DNA of 61,428 bases. Source: Pararhodospirillum oryzae (GTDB taxonomy: Bacteria > Pseudomonadota > Alphaproteobacteria > Rhodospirillales > Rhodospirillaceae). Under the pieces are notes generated by a model. The model worked only from the letters and a program-made list of their open reading frames with translations. It ran no database searches and was not told the origin of the DNA. The stretch is from the NCBI RefSeq assembly GCF_007992075.1, contig NZ_BJZO01000011.1:1-61428 (forward strand), read 5' to 3'. Below, piece by piece: positions 1 through 8,876 of the stretch; the stretch's first letter is position 1; each line of letters opens with the position of its first letter. The translations under genes were made by a program, and so were the position numbers.

Positions 1-19
1 TAATTCAAAAAACCGGAGG

Positions 20-91
20 GCATTCCCTGATCCATTTGGATCGGAATGCGCTCTGGCGTCTGTCCGTTTCACGTTGAAGCGGACAGACGCC
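20..91. repeat. Two adjacent inverted repeats at the left edge
   Basis: Two strong hairpins lie back to back. In the first, GCATTCC plus GATCC (20-26, 29-33) pairs with GGATC plus GGAATGC (38-42, 43-49), leaving a 4-base loop and a 2-base bulge. In the second, GGCGTCTGTCCG (55-66) pairs perfectly with 80-91 around a 13-base loop. There is no T run, so a simple intrinsic terminator is unlikely. They look like intergenic palindromic repeats and sit next to the 62-bp repeats that follow. Confidence 0.75.
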
Positions 92-93
92 GG

Positions 94-217
94 ATCCCTT
101 TGCTTGAGTTTGTCTTTTCGGAAAAAGCGGAGCCCACTTTTCCCTGGCGAACTCCATCCCTTTGCTTGAGTTTGCCTTTTCGGGAAAAGCGGTGCCCACT
201 TTTCCCTGGCGAACTCT
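94..217. repeat. Two tandem copies of a 62-bp REP-like element
   Basis: Copy A (94-155) and copy B (156-217) are near-identical direct repeats. Each contains a GGGAAAAG...CTTTTCCC hairpin (weaker in copy A) and a second, overlapping palindrome CTTTTCGGGAAAAG. Related copies occur at 6386-6430 and at the right edge, 61366-61428. The last bases of copy B overlap the stop codon of the malonyl-CoA synthetase gene. Similar short palindromic repeats are known in intergenic DNA of many alphaproteobacteria; membership of a named family is inference. Confidence 0.8.
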
Positions 218-1736
218 ATCCGGCGAACAGCCCCTTGTAGGTGTCGCGCAGCAGGGCCTTTTGCACCTTGCCCATGGTGTTGCGCGGCAGATCGACCACG
301 AAGAAGGCGTTCTTGGGGACCTTGTAGTTGGCCAGATGCGCCTTGCAGTGGGCCAGGACCTTGGCTTCATCCACCGCGCCCCGGGTCACGACCACGGCGA
401 CCCCGACCTCGCCGAAATCCGGGTGGGGCACGCCGACCACCGCCGACTCCACCACGCCGTCGAGGGCGTCGATCACGTCCTCGACCTCCTTGGGATACAC
501 GTTGTAGCCGCCGCTGATGATCAGATCCTTGGCCCGCCCGACGATGTGCAAGTAGCCCTCGGCGTCGATCCTGCCCACGTCCCCGGTTTTGAACCAGCCG
601 TCGGCGGTGAACTCCTCGCGGGTTTTCTCGGGCAGCTTCCAGTAGCCCTTCATGACGTTGCGGCCCTTGACCTGCACATCGCCCACCGTCTCGGCCGGGA
701 CCTCGGCCCCCTCTTCGTCAACCACGCGCACGCTCACCCCGGGCAGGGCCGGGCCCACCGCCCCGGGCCGGCGCGGACCGTCGTAGGGGTTCGAGGTGTT
801 CATGCCCGTTTCGGTCATGCCATAGCGTTCCAGGATGGCCTTGCCGGTGCGCTCCTCGAAGGCGCGGTGGGTCTCGGCCAGCAGGGGCGCGGAGCCCGAC
901 ACGAACAGGCGCATGCCCGCCACCCGCTCGGCCGTCAGGCGCGGATCAGCCAGAAGGCGGGTGTAGAAGGTCGGCACGCCCATGAACACCGTGGCCTGGG
1001 GCAACAGGTCGAGCACCCGGTCGCGATCGAATCCGGGCAGCCACAGCATCGAGGCCCCGGCCAGCCACGTGGTATGGCAGGCCACGAACAGGCCATGGGC
1101 GTGGAAGAGGGGCAAGGCGTGCAACAACACGTCGTCGGCCTGGAAGCGCCACGCCTCGGCCAGGGCCAGGCCATTGGCGGCCAGGTTGTCCTGGGTCAGC
1201 ATGGCGCCCTTGGGCTTGCCCGTGGTGCCCGAGGTGTAGAGCATCGCCGCCAGATCATCGGGCCGCAGATCGGCCGGCGCCCCTTCGCAACGCTCGCTGG
1301 CCATGAGATCGCGCACCGACCCGCCGCCATCCGCCGCCAGGGTCAGCACCGCCCTGGCCCCGTGCCTTGCCGCCTGGGCGTTCAGGAAGGCCTCGTCCTC
1401 GGGGCGGCCCACCATCACCGCCGGCTCGGCGTCGCCGATCAGGTAGGCCAGCTCATCCTCGGTATAGGCGGTGTTGAAGGGCACGTACACGAATCCGCCG
1501 CGCAGGCAGGCCAGGTACAGCAGAACCGAGGTCGGGCTTTTGTCCGCGCGCACGCTCACCCGGTCCCCGGGCACCGCCCCGCACGTCGCCAGCCCCCTGG
1601 CCAGGCGCCCGGCCAGATGGTGGGCCTCGCCATGGGACAAACGGGTGCCATCCGGGCTTATCAGCATCGGCGCCGACGGATCGCTGGGGGCCGAGGCCAG
1701 CAGCAGCCGGTACAGCGAGGCAATGGCGTGCGACAT
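216..1736 (-). CDS. matB: Malonyl-CoA synthetase (acyl-CoA ligase, MatB type)
   Basis: A 506-residue ANL-superfamily ligase that would join malonate (or a related short diacid) to CoA with ATP, in the cytosol. The AMP-binding motif TSGTTGKPKG is at about residues 168-177. The motif ERYGMTETGM lies near the middle, and the C-terminal catalytic lysine is in RNTMGKVQK. Length fits MatB (about 500 aa). I chose ATG at 1736 because GGAGG stands 10 bases upstream. The frame stays open for 78 more codons, but those translate a tandem repeat and carry no family similarity. The gene is divergent from dgcN. Exact substrate is inference from the family, since closely related ligases use other short acids. 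Confidence 0.85.
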   Translation of the reverse strand: MSHAIASLYRLLLASAPSDPSAPMLISPDGTRLSHGEAHHLAGRLARGLATCGAVPGDRVSVRADKSPTSVLLYLACLRGGFVYVPFNTAYTEDELAYLIGDAEPAVMVGRPEDEAFLNAQAARHGARAVLTLAADGGGSVRDLMASERCEGAPADLRPDDLAAMLYTSGTTGKPKGAMLTQDNLAANGLALAEAWRFQADDVLLHALPLFHAHGLFVACHTTWLAGASMLWLPGFDRDRVLDLLPQATVFMGVPTFYTRLLADPRLTAERVAGMRLFVSGSAPLLAETHRAFEERTGKAILERYGMTETGMNTSNPYDGPRRPGAVGPALPGVSVRVVDEEGAEVPAETVGDVQVKGRNVMKGYWKLPEKTREEFTADGWFKTGDVGRIDAEGYLHIVGRAKDLIISGGYNVYPKEVEDVIDALDGVVESAVVGVPHPDFGEVGVAVVVTRGAVDEAKVLAHCKAHLANYKVPKNAFFVVDLPRNTMGKVQKALLRDTYKGLFAG

Positions 1737-2083
1737 GGGCAAGGATCCTCCGAATGGAACAAGGATCCTCCGAGACAGGATCCTCCGAATGGACAAGGAT
1801 CCTCCGAGACAGGATCCTCCGAATGGGCAAGGATCCTCGGAGTGGGCAAGGATCCTTCTGGAAGGGGGGAACGCCTTGGCGCCCCGGGAACCGACAGGTC
1901 TACCCCAACGACGCGGGGGCTGGAAAGAGGCCCTGCAAGGCTCCTTTTTGACGCGGGCGCCGCTGCCCATTTTTTAGCCATCAGAATTTCTTTTTGCGAC
2001 ACCCTCGCGGCAGAGGTATCGTCGACGCCCGCGCCCTGTCAGGGGGCCTGATGCCCTGCTGCAAGACCCGCGAGGTGGATGCA
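1737..2083. repeat. Divergent intergenic region with tandem GGATCC palindromes
   Basis: This 347-base gap lies between divergent matB and dgcN. Seven copies of the palindrome AGGATCCT start at 1742, 1762, 1777, 1797, 1811, 1830 and 1849, mostly followed by CCGA(A/G), with alternating spacing of about 14-20 bases. Read on the minus strand, most copies carry a GGAGG Shine-Dalgarno-like core; the copy nearest matB supplies the likely ribosome-binding site of that gene. The rest of the gap (about 1860-2070) shows no recognised element. Confidence 0.8.
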
Positions 2084-3097
2084 ATGCCTCTTCACCCCCC
2101 TTATCTGCTTTTCCTGGGCGATGCGCCCGATAGCCTGGCCGCCAAGACCGCGACAGGCATCCGTCACTGGCGCCCCGAGTGGTGCCGGGGCCAGATGCGC
2201 CTGCCCGGCTGCGCGGCCGACCTCGGCCTGCCCGACATGACCTTGGAGGAAGCCCGCGCCGCCGACGTGCGCACCTTGGTGGTGGGCGTCGCCAACCGGG
2301 GTGGCGTCATCGGCGAAAGCTGGCGCGAAATCCTGATGAAGGCCGTGGACATGGGCTTCGATGTCGCGGCCGGCCTGCACGAGCGCCTGACCGACGTGCC
2401 GGGCCTGGTCCAGGCGGCCCAGCGGGCCGGCGTCCAGCTCCACGACGTGCGCCATCCCACCGGCCGGCTGGCGGTCGCGAACGGCGTGCCCCGCTCCGGA
2501 CGCCGGGTGCTGGCCGTGGGCACCGACTGCTCGGTGGGCAAGATGTACACCATGCTCGCCATGGAACGCGAAATGAAGACCCGGGGCCTGAAGGCCACCT
2601 TCCGGGCCACCGGACAAACCGGCATCCTGATCGCCGGCGGGGGGATTTCGGTGGACGCGGTGGTCGCCGACTTCATCAGCGGCGCGGCGGAAGCCCTGTC
2701 GCCCGAGAACGACGCCGATCACTGGGATTTGATCGAGGGGCAAGGCTCCTTGTTTCACCCGTCCTACGCGGGGGTCAGCCTGGGCCTGCTGCACGGCGCC
2801 CAACCCGATGGCCTGATCTTGTGCCACGAGCCGGGACGCGCGCACATGCGCGGCCTGCCGGGGCGTCAGTTGCCCTCGCTCGACGAGTGCATCCGCCTGA
2901 ACCTGGAGTGCGCCCGCCTGACCAATCCCGACGCGGTGGTGGTGGGAATGGCGTTCAACACCGCCGGCCTGTCGACCGAGGCGGCGACCCGGCTGCTGGG
3001 GCAAACCGCCGACGCCTATGGCATGCCCTGTGTCGACCCGGTGCGCACCGGGGTCGGGCAATTGGTCACCGCCCTGGTGGGACGGTTTGGCTCATGA
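2084..3097 (+). CDS. dgcN: DgcN-type D-glutamate N-acetyltransferase (DUF1611)
   Basis: A 337-residue protein of the DUF1611/DgcN family. The N-terminus YLLFLGDAPDSLAAKTATGI is typical of it, and a P-loop-like motif GTDCSVGKM lies near residues 145-155. Characterised members acetylate D-glutamate at the amino group, using acetyl-CoA, as the first step of D-glutamate catabolism. I chose ATG at 2084 because GAGGTG precedes it and family homology begins there; an upstream in-frame start at 1994 adds 30 unlike residues. The stop overlaps the dgcA start in an ATGA, so the two are probably translationally coupled. The pairing with dgcA is the best support for the function. Confidence 0.82.
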   Translation: MPLHPPYLLFLGDAPDSLAAKTATGIRHWRPEWCRGQMRLPGCAADLGLPDMTLEEARAADVRTLVVGVANRGGVIGESWREILMKAVDMGFDVAAGLHERLTDVPGLVQAAQRAGVQLHDVRHPTGRLAVANGVPRSGRRVLAVGTDCSVGKMYTMLAMEREMKTRGLKATFRATGQTGILIAGGGISVDAVVADFISGAAEALSPENDADHWDLIEGQGSLFHPSYAGVSLGLLHGAQPDGLILCHEPGRAHMRGLPGRQLPSLDECIRLNLECARLTNPDAVVVGMAFNTAGLSTEAATRLLGQTADAYGMPCVDPVRTGVGQLVTALVGRFGS

Positions 3098-4101
3098 CCG
3101 GGTCGTCTCCCAGCTTGCGGGTGCGGGCCGAGGTCTGGCCGGTGGCGGGGACTTTTGTCATCGCCCGCGACGCCCGCACCGAGGTTCACGTGGTGGTCGC
3201 CGAGATCACCCAGACCACGCCGGACGGCCGCCTCGTGGTCGGGCGCGGCGAGTGCGTGCCCTACCGCCGCTACGGGGAGACGGTCGCCCAGGTGATGACC
3301 GACCTGGAAGGCATGGCGCCGGCGGTGGCCGGCGGCCTGACCCGCCAGGCGCTGCTGGAGGCCCTGCCGGCGGGGGCGGCGCGCAATGCCCTGGACTGCG
3401 CCCTGCTCGACCTGGAAGCCAAGCGCGAGGGACGCCCGGCCTGGGCGATTCTCGGGCTTGCCCCGCCGCGCCCGACGGTGACCGCCCAGACGCTGAGCCT
3501 GGACACGCCGGAAAAAATGGAGGAACGCGCCCGGGCCCTGGCCGATCGCCCCCTGCTCAAGATCAAGGTCGGGGGCTCGGATCCGGTGGCGCAGGTGGCG
3601 GCGGTGCGCCGGGGCGCGCCCGAGGCCCGTCTGATCGTGGACGCCAACGAAAGCTGGGCCGACGACCGGGTGCGCGCGTTCGTGACGGCGATGGCCGATC
3701 TCGACGTGGACCTGATCGAACAGCCCGTGCCCGCCGGCCGGGACGAGGCCCTGGAAGGCCTGCGCCATCTGGTGCCCCTGTGCGCCGACGAGTCGGTCCA
3801 TGGCCTGGAGGACATGGAGCGGCTGGCGGCCTACTACACCCACATCAACATCAAGCTCGACAAGACGGGAGGCCTGACGGCCGCGCTAAACCTTGCGCGC
3901 GCCGCCGAGGATCGCGCCATGGGCCTGATGATCGGCTGCATGCTGGCCACGTCGCTGGCCATGGCACCGGCGTTGCTGCTGGCCGCCCGGGCCGAGTTCG
4001 TGGACCTGGACGGGCCCTTGCTGCTGGCCCGCGATCGCGAGCACGGGCTTTCCTACGAAGGCACGACGCTTTATCCTGCGACTCCGGCCTTGTGGGGATA
4101 A
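3094..4101 (+). CDS. dgcA: DgcA-type N-acetyl-D-glutamate racemase (enolase superfamily)
   Basis: A 335-residue enolase-superfamily enzyme close to dipeptide epimerases. The expected catalytic set is visible in order: the KxK pair in KIKVG, the metal ligands in DANES, IEQP and ADES, and the opposite-face lysine in IKLDKTGG. DgcA enzymes convert N-acetyl-D-glutamate to N-acetyl-L-glutamate, completing what DgcN begins. Without the neighbour it could equally be called an L-Ala-D/L-Glu epimerase acting on peptidoglycan dipeptides. A lytic transglycosylase lies next downstream, which leaves a cell-wall recycling role open. Confidence 0.8.
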   Translation: MTGSSPSLRVRAEVWPVAGTFVIARDARTEVHVVVAEITQTTPDGRLVVGRGECVPYRRYGETVAQVMTDLEGMAPAVAGGLTRQALLEALPAGAARNALDCALLDLEAKREGRPAWAILGLAPPRPTVTAQTLSLDTPEKMEERARALADRPLLKIKVGGSDPVAQVAAVRRGAPEARLIVDANESWADDRVRAFVTAMADLDVDLIEQPVPAGRDEALEGLRHLVPLCADESVHGLEDMERLAAYYTHINIKLDKTGGLTAALNLARAAEDRAMGLMIGCMLATSLAMAPALLLAARAEFVDLDGPLLLARDREHGLSYEGTTLYPATPALWG

Positions 4102-4106
4102 CCTTT

Positions 4107-4141
4107 CCGGCGGGGCCCGCCTTGAAGGCCGGCCCCGCCGG
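4107..4141 (+). terminator. Hairpin after dgcA
   Basis: A perfect 10-bp stem, CCGGCGGGGC (4107-4116) with GCCCCGCCGG (4132-4141), begins 5 bases after the dgcA stop. It lacks a T run, so it may be a weak or factor-assisted terminator, or an mRNA-stabilising hairpin. Confidence 0.5.
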
Positions 4142-4269
4142 ATCCCCGGCCTCCCGCCCGGCCAGACGGGAAGTGGCCGGTGTGTTTTTTGCATCGACCC
4201 CTTGAGCCGGCCGGTTCGTGCGCGCGCCAGGACCGTGCGTGGTGCCCACGCCCCAAGGAGGACAACCGC

Positions 4270-5187
4270 ATGCGCCCTTCCCTTCGCTCCGATGCCCTGC
4301 GTGGCCTGGGTGGCGCGCGGCCGATGGCGGCCCTGGCGTTGACCGGCCTTGCGTTTCTTGCTCCGGGCCTGGCGCGGGCCGAGACCCCCGAGGCCCTGTG
4401 CGCCGCGCATACCGAGGCCTATAACCGGCAGGCCGGCTTCCCCCCCCACATGCTGACCGCGATCTCGCTGGTGGAGTCGGGGCGCTGGAACCCCACGCTG
4501 AAGGCAAGAGTTGCCTGGCCGTGGACCGTGACCTCGGGCGGGGCCGGAAATTTTTATCCCACCAAGGCCGAGGCCCTGGCCGCCGTGCGCGCCTTGCAGG
4601 CCCGGGGGGTTGGCAACATCGATGTCGGCTGCATGCAGGTGAACCTGCATTTTCATGGCTCGGCCTTCGATTCGCTTGAGGAAGCCATGGATCCGGCCTC
4701 GAACGTGGCCTATGCCGTGACCTTCCTCAAGCGGCTGTACGCCGAGACGGGATCCTGGGCGGAATCGGTGACCGCCTATCACTCGCGCACCCCGGTCCAC
4801 GCCGAACGCTACGCCGGCAAGATCAACGAAGCCTGGACCGAGGCCGAAACCACCGCCCCCGCGCGCTTGCGCCTGGTGGCCCAGGTCACGACCCTGGGGC
4901 CCGACATCACGCCCCGCCCGTTGTTCAGCGGTGCCGGGGCGGCCGCCCCGGGATTCGATCCCTCGGTTACCCCGCGCTCGCTGGCCCGCTACCAGGCGGC
5001 GGCGGCCAAGAACCAGATTTTCATCGCCAAGGCCCAGGCCGCCGACCAGGCCTACGAGGCACGCATCACCGAGGCCCGCACCGAAAAGGCCCAGGACGAG
5101 GCCGACAAGCGCGCGTTCGCGGAAAGCTGGCGGGCCCAGAAGCTCAAGGCCTGGGAGGCGCGCCGGGCGGGTGACCCGCCCTCATGA
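4270..5187 (+). CDS. Exported lytic transglycosylase, SLT domain
   Basis: A 305-residue protein with a signal peptide (hydrophobic stretch ending LAPGLARA at about residue 37) and a lysozyme-like SLT domain at about 40-200. The likely catalytic glutamate is E69 in SLVESG; GCMQVN and the later AYHSR complete the fold motifs. It would cleave peptidoglycan glycan strands in the periplasm. The C-terminal 80 residues are Ala/Lys/Glu-rich and probably form a coiled coil. ATG at 4270 follows AAGGAGG. The stop overlaps the start of the diguanylate cyclase gene (ATGA), so the two proteins are probably made together. Confidence 0.85.
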   Translation: MRPSLRSDALRGLGGARPMAALALTGLAFLAPGLARAETPEALCAAHTEAYNRQAGFPPHMLTAISLVESGRWNPTLKARVAWPWTVTSGGAGNFYPTKAEALAAVRALQARGVGNIDVGCMQVNLHFHGSAFDSLEEAMDPASNVAYAVTFLKRLYAETGSWAESVTAYHSRTPVHAERYAGKINEAWTEAETTAPARLRLVAQVTTLGPDITPRPLFSGAGAAAPGFDPSVTPRSLARYQAAAAKNQIFIAKAQAADQAYEARITEARTEKAQDEADKRAFAESWRAQKLKAWEARRAGDPPS

Positions 5188-6365
5188 CGAAACCAAGAAG
5201 TCCTCGGATTATTTTGATCGTCTCCTTGTGTCTTTGGATCGCGGTCTTCTTGCCGGCGGCCCTGGCCCTGCCGGCTCCCGCCCTTGACCCTGCCCTCGCG
5301 GATGAAAACTGGGTGGGCCTCTCCCTTTGCGCGGTGGTGGGGCTGATGGGGCTGGTGGGCGGGGTGGCGGCCCACACCCACCTGAGCAACCTCCGCTTGC
5401 AGCGCCTGCTTCGGGATCACGCCGAGGCCCGCGAGGCCCTGCGCGAAAGCGAAGCCCGCCTGCGCGCCCTGGCCGACACGGCCGGGGTAGGCATTTTCAT
5501 GATCCAGCGCGGGCGCCTGACCCTGGTCAACCCGGCCCTGTGCGCCCTGCTGGGCCGGGACGAGGCCGCGCTGATGGCCTTGAATGATCCGATTTCCCTG
5601 GTCCACCCCGACGACCGCGCGGTGGCGCGCGCCCGGGCCCAGGCTCGCGAACGGGGCCAGCAGACCCCGCAACGCTATGAAATCCGCCTGCTTGGCCCCG
5701 AGGGCCGCGAAGCCTGGGTGGAACTCAGCGCGGCCCGGGTGACCGCCGGGGACCGGCCGGCGATCATCGGCACGGTGTACGACCTGACCGAACGGCGCCA
5801 GATCGAGGAACAGATCCGCCATCTGGCGCACCACGACGCCCTGACCGGCCTGCCCAACCGCGCCTTGTTCTCGGATCGCCTGCAACAGGCCATGGCGCGG
5901 GCCGAGCGGGACGATCACCGGGTGGCGCTTTTGTTTGTCGATCTCGACCGTTTCAAGCCGATCAACGACACCTTGGGCCACGCGGTGGGGGATCTGGTGC
6001 TGCAAACCGTTGCCCGACGCCTGCGCGCCTCGCTCAGGGCCTCCGACACCGTGGGACGGGTGGGCGGCGACGAGTTCGTGGTGGTGCTGGAACCCGTGAA
6101 CGATGTGTCCGACGCGGTGACGGTGGCGCGCAAGCTGCGCCGGAGCGTGGCCCTGCCCATCGCCACCGAGGAGCGCGACGTGTCGGTGTCCTCAAGCATC
6201 GGCATCGCCCTTTACCCCGACCACGCCACCACGGAAGTGATGCTCTGCCAGTGCGCCGACCTCGCCATGTACGCGGCCAAGCGGGCCGGCCGCGACGGTG
6301 TCCGCCTGTTCGACCCCGAGGAAATGGCCGGGGCGCCCCGTGAGAGTTCGTCGACTCCAGATTAA
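5184..6365 (+). CDS. Membrane diguanylate cyclase with PAS domain
   Basis: A 393-residue protein with two predicted membrane segments (about 8-30 and 45-65), a short coiled linker, a PAS domain (about 95-210) and a GGDEF domain (about 218-385). The active-site motif GGDEF is intact near residue 293. An inhibitory RxxD site (RASD) stands five residues before it, so product feedback is expected. It would make cyclic di-GMP from two GTP. No EAL domain is present. The start overlaps the stop of the lytic transglycosylase gene by 4 bases. The sensed signal is not evident from sequence. Confidence 0.9.
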   Translation: MTKPRSPRIILIVSLCLWIAVFLPAALALPAPALDPALADENWVGLSLCAVVGLMGLVGGVAAHTHLSNLRLQRLLRDHAEAREALRESEARLRALADTAGVGIFMIQRGRLTLVNPALCALLGRDEAALMALNDPISLVHPDDRAVARARAQARERGQQTPQRYEIRLLGPEGREAWVELSAARVTAGDRPAIIGTVYDLTERRQIEEQIRHLAHHDALTGLPNRALFSDRLQQAMARAERDDHRVALLFVDLDRFKPINDTLGHAVGDLVLQTVARRLRASLRASDTVGRVGGDEFVVVLEPVNDVSDAVTVARKLRRSVALPIATEERDVSVSSSIGIALYPDHATTEVMLCQCADLAMYAAKRAGRDGVRLFDPEEMAGAPRESSSTPD

Positions 6366-6385
6366 ACACGGCCGACTGCGCGCCT

Positions 6386-6430
6386 TTTTTGCTTGAGTCT
6401 GTCTTTTCGGGAAACTTTTCGGGAAAAGTT
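6386..6430. repeat. Partial copy of the REP-like element
   Basis: This stretch shares TTGCTTGAGT, CTTTTCGGGAAA and CTTTTCGGGAAAAG with the 62-bp repeats at 94-217, but lacks the full GGGAAAAG...CTTTTCCC hairpin. It lies between the convergent diguanylate cyclase and chemoreceptor genes. Confidence 0.65.
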
Positions 6431-6480
6431 GTGAACAGCCGGCCCCGCCTGCCGATCCCGAGGGGAAGCGGGCGCTCCGG

Positions 6481-6525
6481 GAAAAAGGCGAGGGTCTTGC
6501 GGTGTGCCCGCGCGGTCCTCGCCTC
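6481..6525 (-). terminator. Intrinsic terminator after the chemoreceptor gene
   Basis: On the minus strand GGCGAGG (6517-6523) pairs with CCTCGCC (6487-6493), followed directly by five T residues. The stem encloses a further GC-rich section of about 23 bases. Confidence 0.65.
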
Positions 6526-6537
6526 CCTTCCGGGAAA

Positions 6538-8625
6538 TCAGTGCCCTCCCCCCTGGGCCGAGGCGCGCAAGGAGCGCACGAAGGCATCGGCCTTGTGCTC
6601 AACCTCGCCGATGGCGGTGACCAGGTGGGCAAGATCCGTGGCCAGGCTTTCCAGGGCGCGGCCGGTGTCGTCGGCGCCACTCGACGCCGAGGCGCTCAAC
6701 CGGCTGAGGTCCTGGGCGCCTTGCGAGACCTGGGCCAGGGCCCGGTTCATTTCGGCGGTGGCGGCGTTTTGTTCCTCGACCGCCCCCGCGACCGAGGCAT
6801 TGATTTCACTCAACACCCCGATGTGATGGGCCACGCCCTCGATCTCGGCCGCCGCCTGGCTGGTGCTGGCCTGGATGTCGGCCACCTGTTGGGCAATGCG
6901 TTCGGTGGCGCGCGCGGTCTGGGTGGCCAGGTTCTTCACCTCGTGGGCCACCACCGCGAACCCCTTGCCCGCCTCGCCCGCCCGGGCGGCCTCGATCGTG
7001 GCGTTCAAGGCCAGCAGGTTGGTGCGGTTGGCGATGTCGGTGATCAGGGTCACCACGTCGCCGATCTGGGTCGCGGCCTCGACCAGGCCCTGGATCCGCG
7101 CCACCGCGCCTTGGGTCTGGGCGCCGCCGGTGGCGGCCGCGTCGTTGGCGCGTTGCATCTGGCGGCTGATTTCATTGATCGCATCGGCCAGATGCTCCAT
7201 GGCCGTGGCCACGGTACCGACCGTGCCGGCCATGCCATCGGTGGTTTCGCGGGTCTCGGTGGCCTGGCCGATCGCCCCGTGGGCCTGTTCCTGGACATGG
7301 CCCGAGACTTCATCCATTGCCTGGGCGCGCCGGCGCACGGTGCGGATGACCCCATCGATCTCCTGTTCAAAACGCTCGGCGATCCCCATCAGATCGTCAC
7401 GCCGACGGCGATCCGAGCTTGTTCTCTCTTCTTCGGATTGTTTCTCCAGGCGTTCGCGGGCCAGGGCGGTTTCCCGGAATGTGGCCACGGCCCGGGCCAT
7501 GTCGCCCACCTCGTCGGCGCGCCCGGCCTCCTTGCCCACGTTCACGCTGGTATCGCCATCGGCCAGACGGCGCAAGGTGCCGGCGATGGCGCCGACCGGG
7601 CGCACCAGCCACGTGGTCACCGCCGCCAGCACCACGATCGTGACGCCGAGCGCGCCCAGGCCGATCAGCAGCAAGGTGGTGCGCAGGCGATTGGCATCGG
7701 CCATCACCGCGTCCTCGGGCACCATCAGCAGCAAGGACCACGTCTCCCGGACCCCGGGAAAGGTCAGGGGCACGGCAACGCGGATCATCGCATCGCCTCC
7801 GGCGGACTCCTGCCAGCGGTCGGTATGGCTTCGGCCCTTCGCGATGGCCTGCATCAGCGCCCCGGTCTCGGCCGGATCCGACACGGTGCCCAGGCGATCG
7901 GCGCGCGGGGTGGCGACCCAGGCGCCGTTCGAGGCCAGCAAGGCGGCCCGGCCCACGCCCAGGGGACGCAACGCCTCCACGTTTTTTTGAATATCCGTCA
8001 AAGCCATGTCGATGGTGGTCACCCCGGCCGGCCGGCCCTGGGGGCCGATCACCGGCGCCGCCACCGTGCTCATCAAGATGGCGCCGCCATTGCCGACCGT
8101 GTACGAAAACGGATCCGTCACCACCAGCCGGTTTTCTCGCTGGGGCAGGCCATACCAGGCGTCGGCCTCGGCTTCGTTGGGAATGGCCACGGGTTCGTAC
8201 ACAATGCTTCCATCGGTGCCCCGGTAGAAGTACGGCGCGAACCGCCCGTCGGCGTCGGAAAAATCAGTGCCCTTGTGGGGCGCGTCGGGCCCGAAGCCAT
8301 TGGGTGCCGCCACCACGCACCCCCCGAAAAAGCTGGGATCGATGCTCATCGCCTGATGGGCCAGATCGGCGGCGGTCGCGCGATCAAAGCGGCCCTCCTG
8401 GTTCCAGCGACCCAAGGTCGCGGCCATCGCCTCGACCACCGCCACCGCCCGGGTCACCGAAACGCCAGCCTCCCGGGCCTCGGCGCGGGCTTCCTCTTGC
8501 AACCGGGCCAGGGCCGACGCCCGGGACGAAGACGCCTGCACCCCCACCGTCACGCCGATCAAGCCCGCCAACCCCAGGAACACGACCGCCACGGCCGCCA
8601 GAATGATTTTCACACGGATCGACAT
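6538..8625 (-). CDS. Methyl-accepting chemotaxis protein
   Basis: A 695-residue chemoreceptor. In order it has an N-terminal membrane segment (about 6-29), a large periplasmic sensor resembling a dCache domain, a second membrane segment (about 305-330), a HAMP domain ([18 protein letters not shown]), and a signalling domain with the conserved hairpin tip region around [20 protein letters not shown]. It would relay a small-molecule signal to CheA/CheW. No C-terminal CheR-docking pentapeptide is seen. ATG at 8625 follows AAGGAG; the 41 extra in-frame residues upstream are non-homologous. No che genes are in the window, so the receptor is an orphan here. Confidence 0.92.
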   Translation of the reverse strand: MSIRVKIILAAVAVVFLGLAGLIGVTVGVQASSSRASALARLQEEARAEAREAGVSVTRAVAVVEAMAATLGRWNQEGRFDRATAADLAHQAMSIDPSFFGGCVVAAPNGFGPDAPHKGTDFSDADGRFAPYFYRGTDGSIVYEPVAIPNEAEADAWYGLPQRENRLVVTDPFSYTVGNGGAILMSTVAAPVIGPQGRPAGVTTIDMALTDIQKNVEALRPLGVGRAALLASNGAWVATPRADRLGTVSDPAETGALMQAIAKGRSHTDRWQESAGGDAMIRVAVPLTFPGVRETWSLLLMVPEDAVMADANRLRTTLLLIGLGALGVTIVVLAAVTTWLVRPVGAIAGTLRRLADGDTSVNVGKEAGRADEVGDMARAVATFRETALARERLEKQSEEERTSSDRRRRDDLMGIAERFEQEIDGVIRTVRRRAQAMDEVSGHVQEQAHGAIGQATETRETTDGMAGTVGTVATAMEHLADAINEISRQMQRANDAAATGGAQTQGAVARIQGLVEAATQIGDVVTLITDIANRTNLLALNATIEAARAGEAGKGFAVVAHEVKNLATQTARATERIAQQVADIQASTSQAAAEIEGVAHHIGVLSEINASVAGAVEEQNAATAEMNRALAQVSQGAQDLSRLSASASSGADDTGRALESLATDLAHLVTAIGEVEHKADAFVRSLRASAQGGGH

Positions 8626-8876
8626 CCGGCTCTCCTTGCCTTTCCCTCGCTCGGCCCACGCCCTGGGACCGATGCCCCCCGGACGGCACGGCGCGCGGGT
8701 CCCGACAAGACTCCGACACGGCCCGGTCGCTTCAGGTCTGTATTCCAACAGATGGGTTACAGGCCGCGAGAAAGAAGGAGGAAGAAGAGGAAATCATCCA
8801 AAACAGCGCAAATCGTCTCCCGGATCCTGCCATGGGAATCGGCGTTCGGAAGACAGTCCGGCTCAGGGGAGAGTGG

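Noticed and set aside
1739-1857. Possible CRISPR array
   Set aside because: Units are under 20 bases and largely identical throughout; there are no unique spacers of regular length and no cas genes.
1737-1970. N-terminal extension of matB through the tandem repeats
   Set aside because: The residues repeat, match nothing in the family, and a good start with GGAGG exists at 1736.
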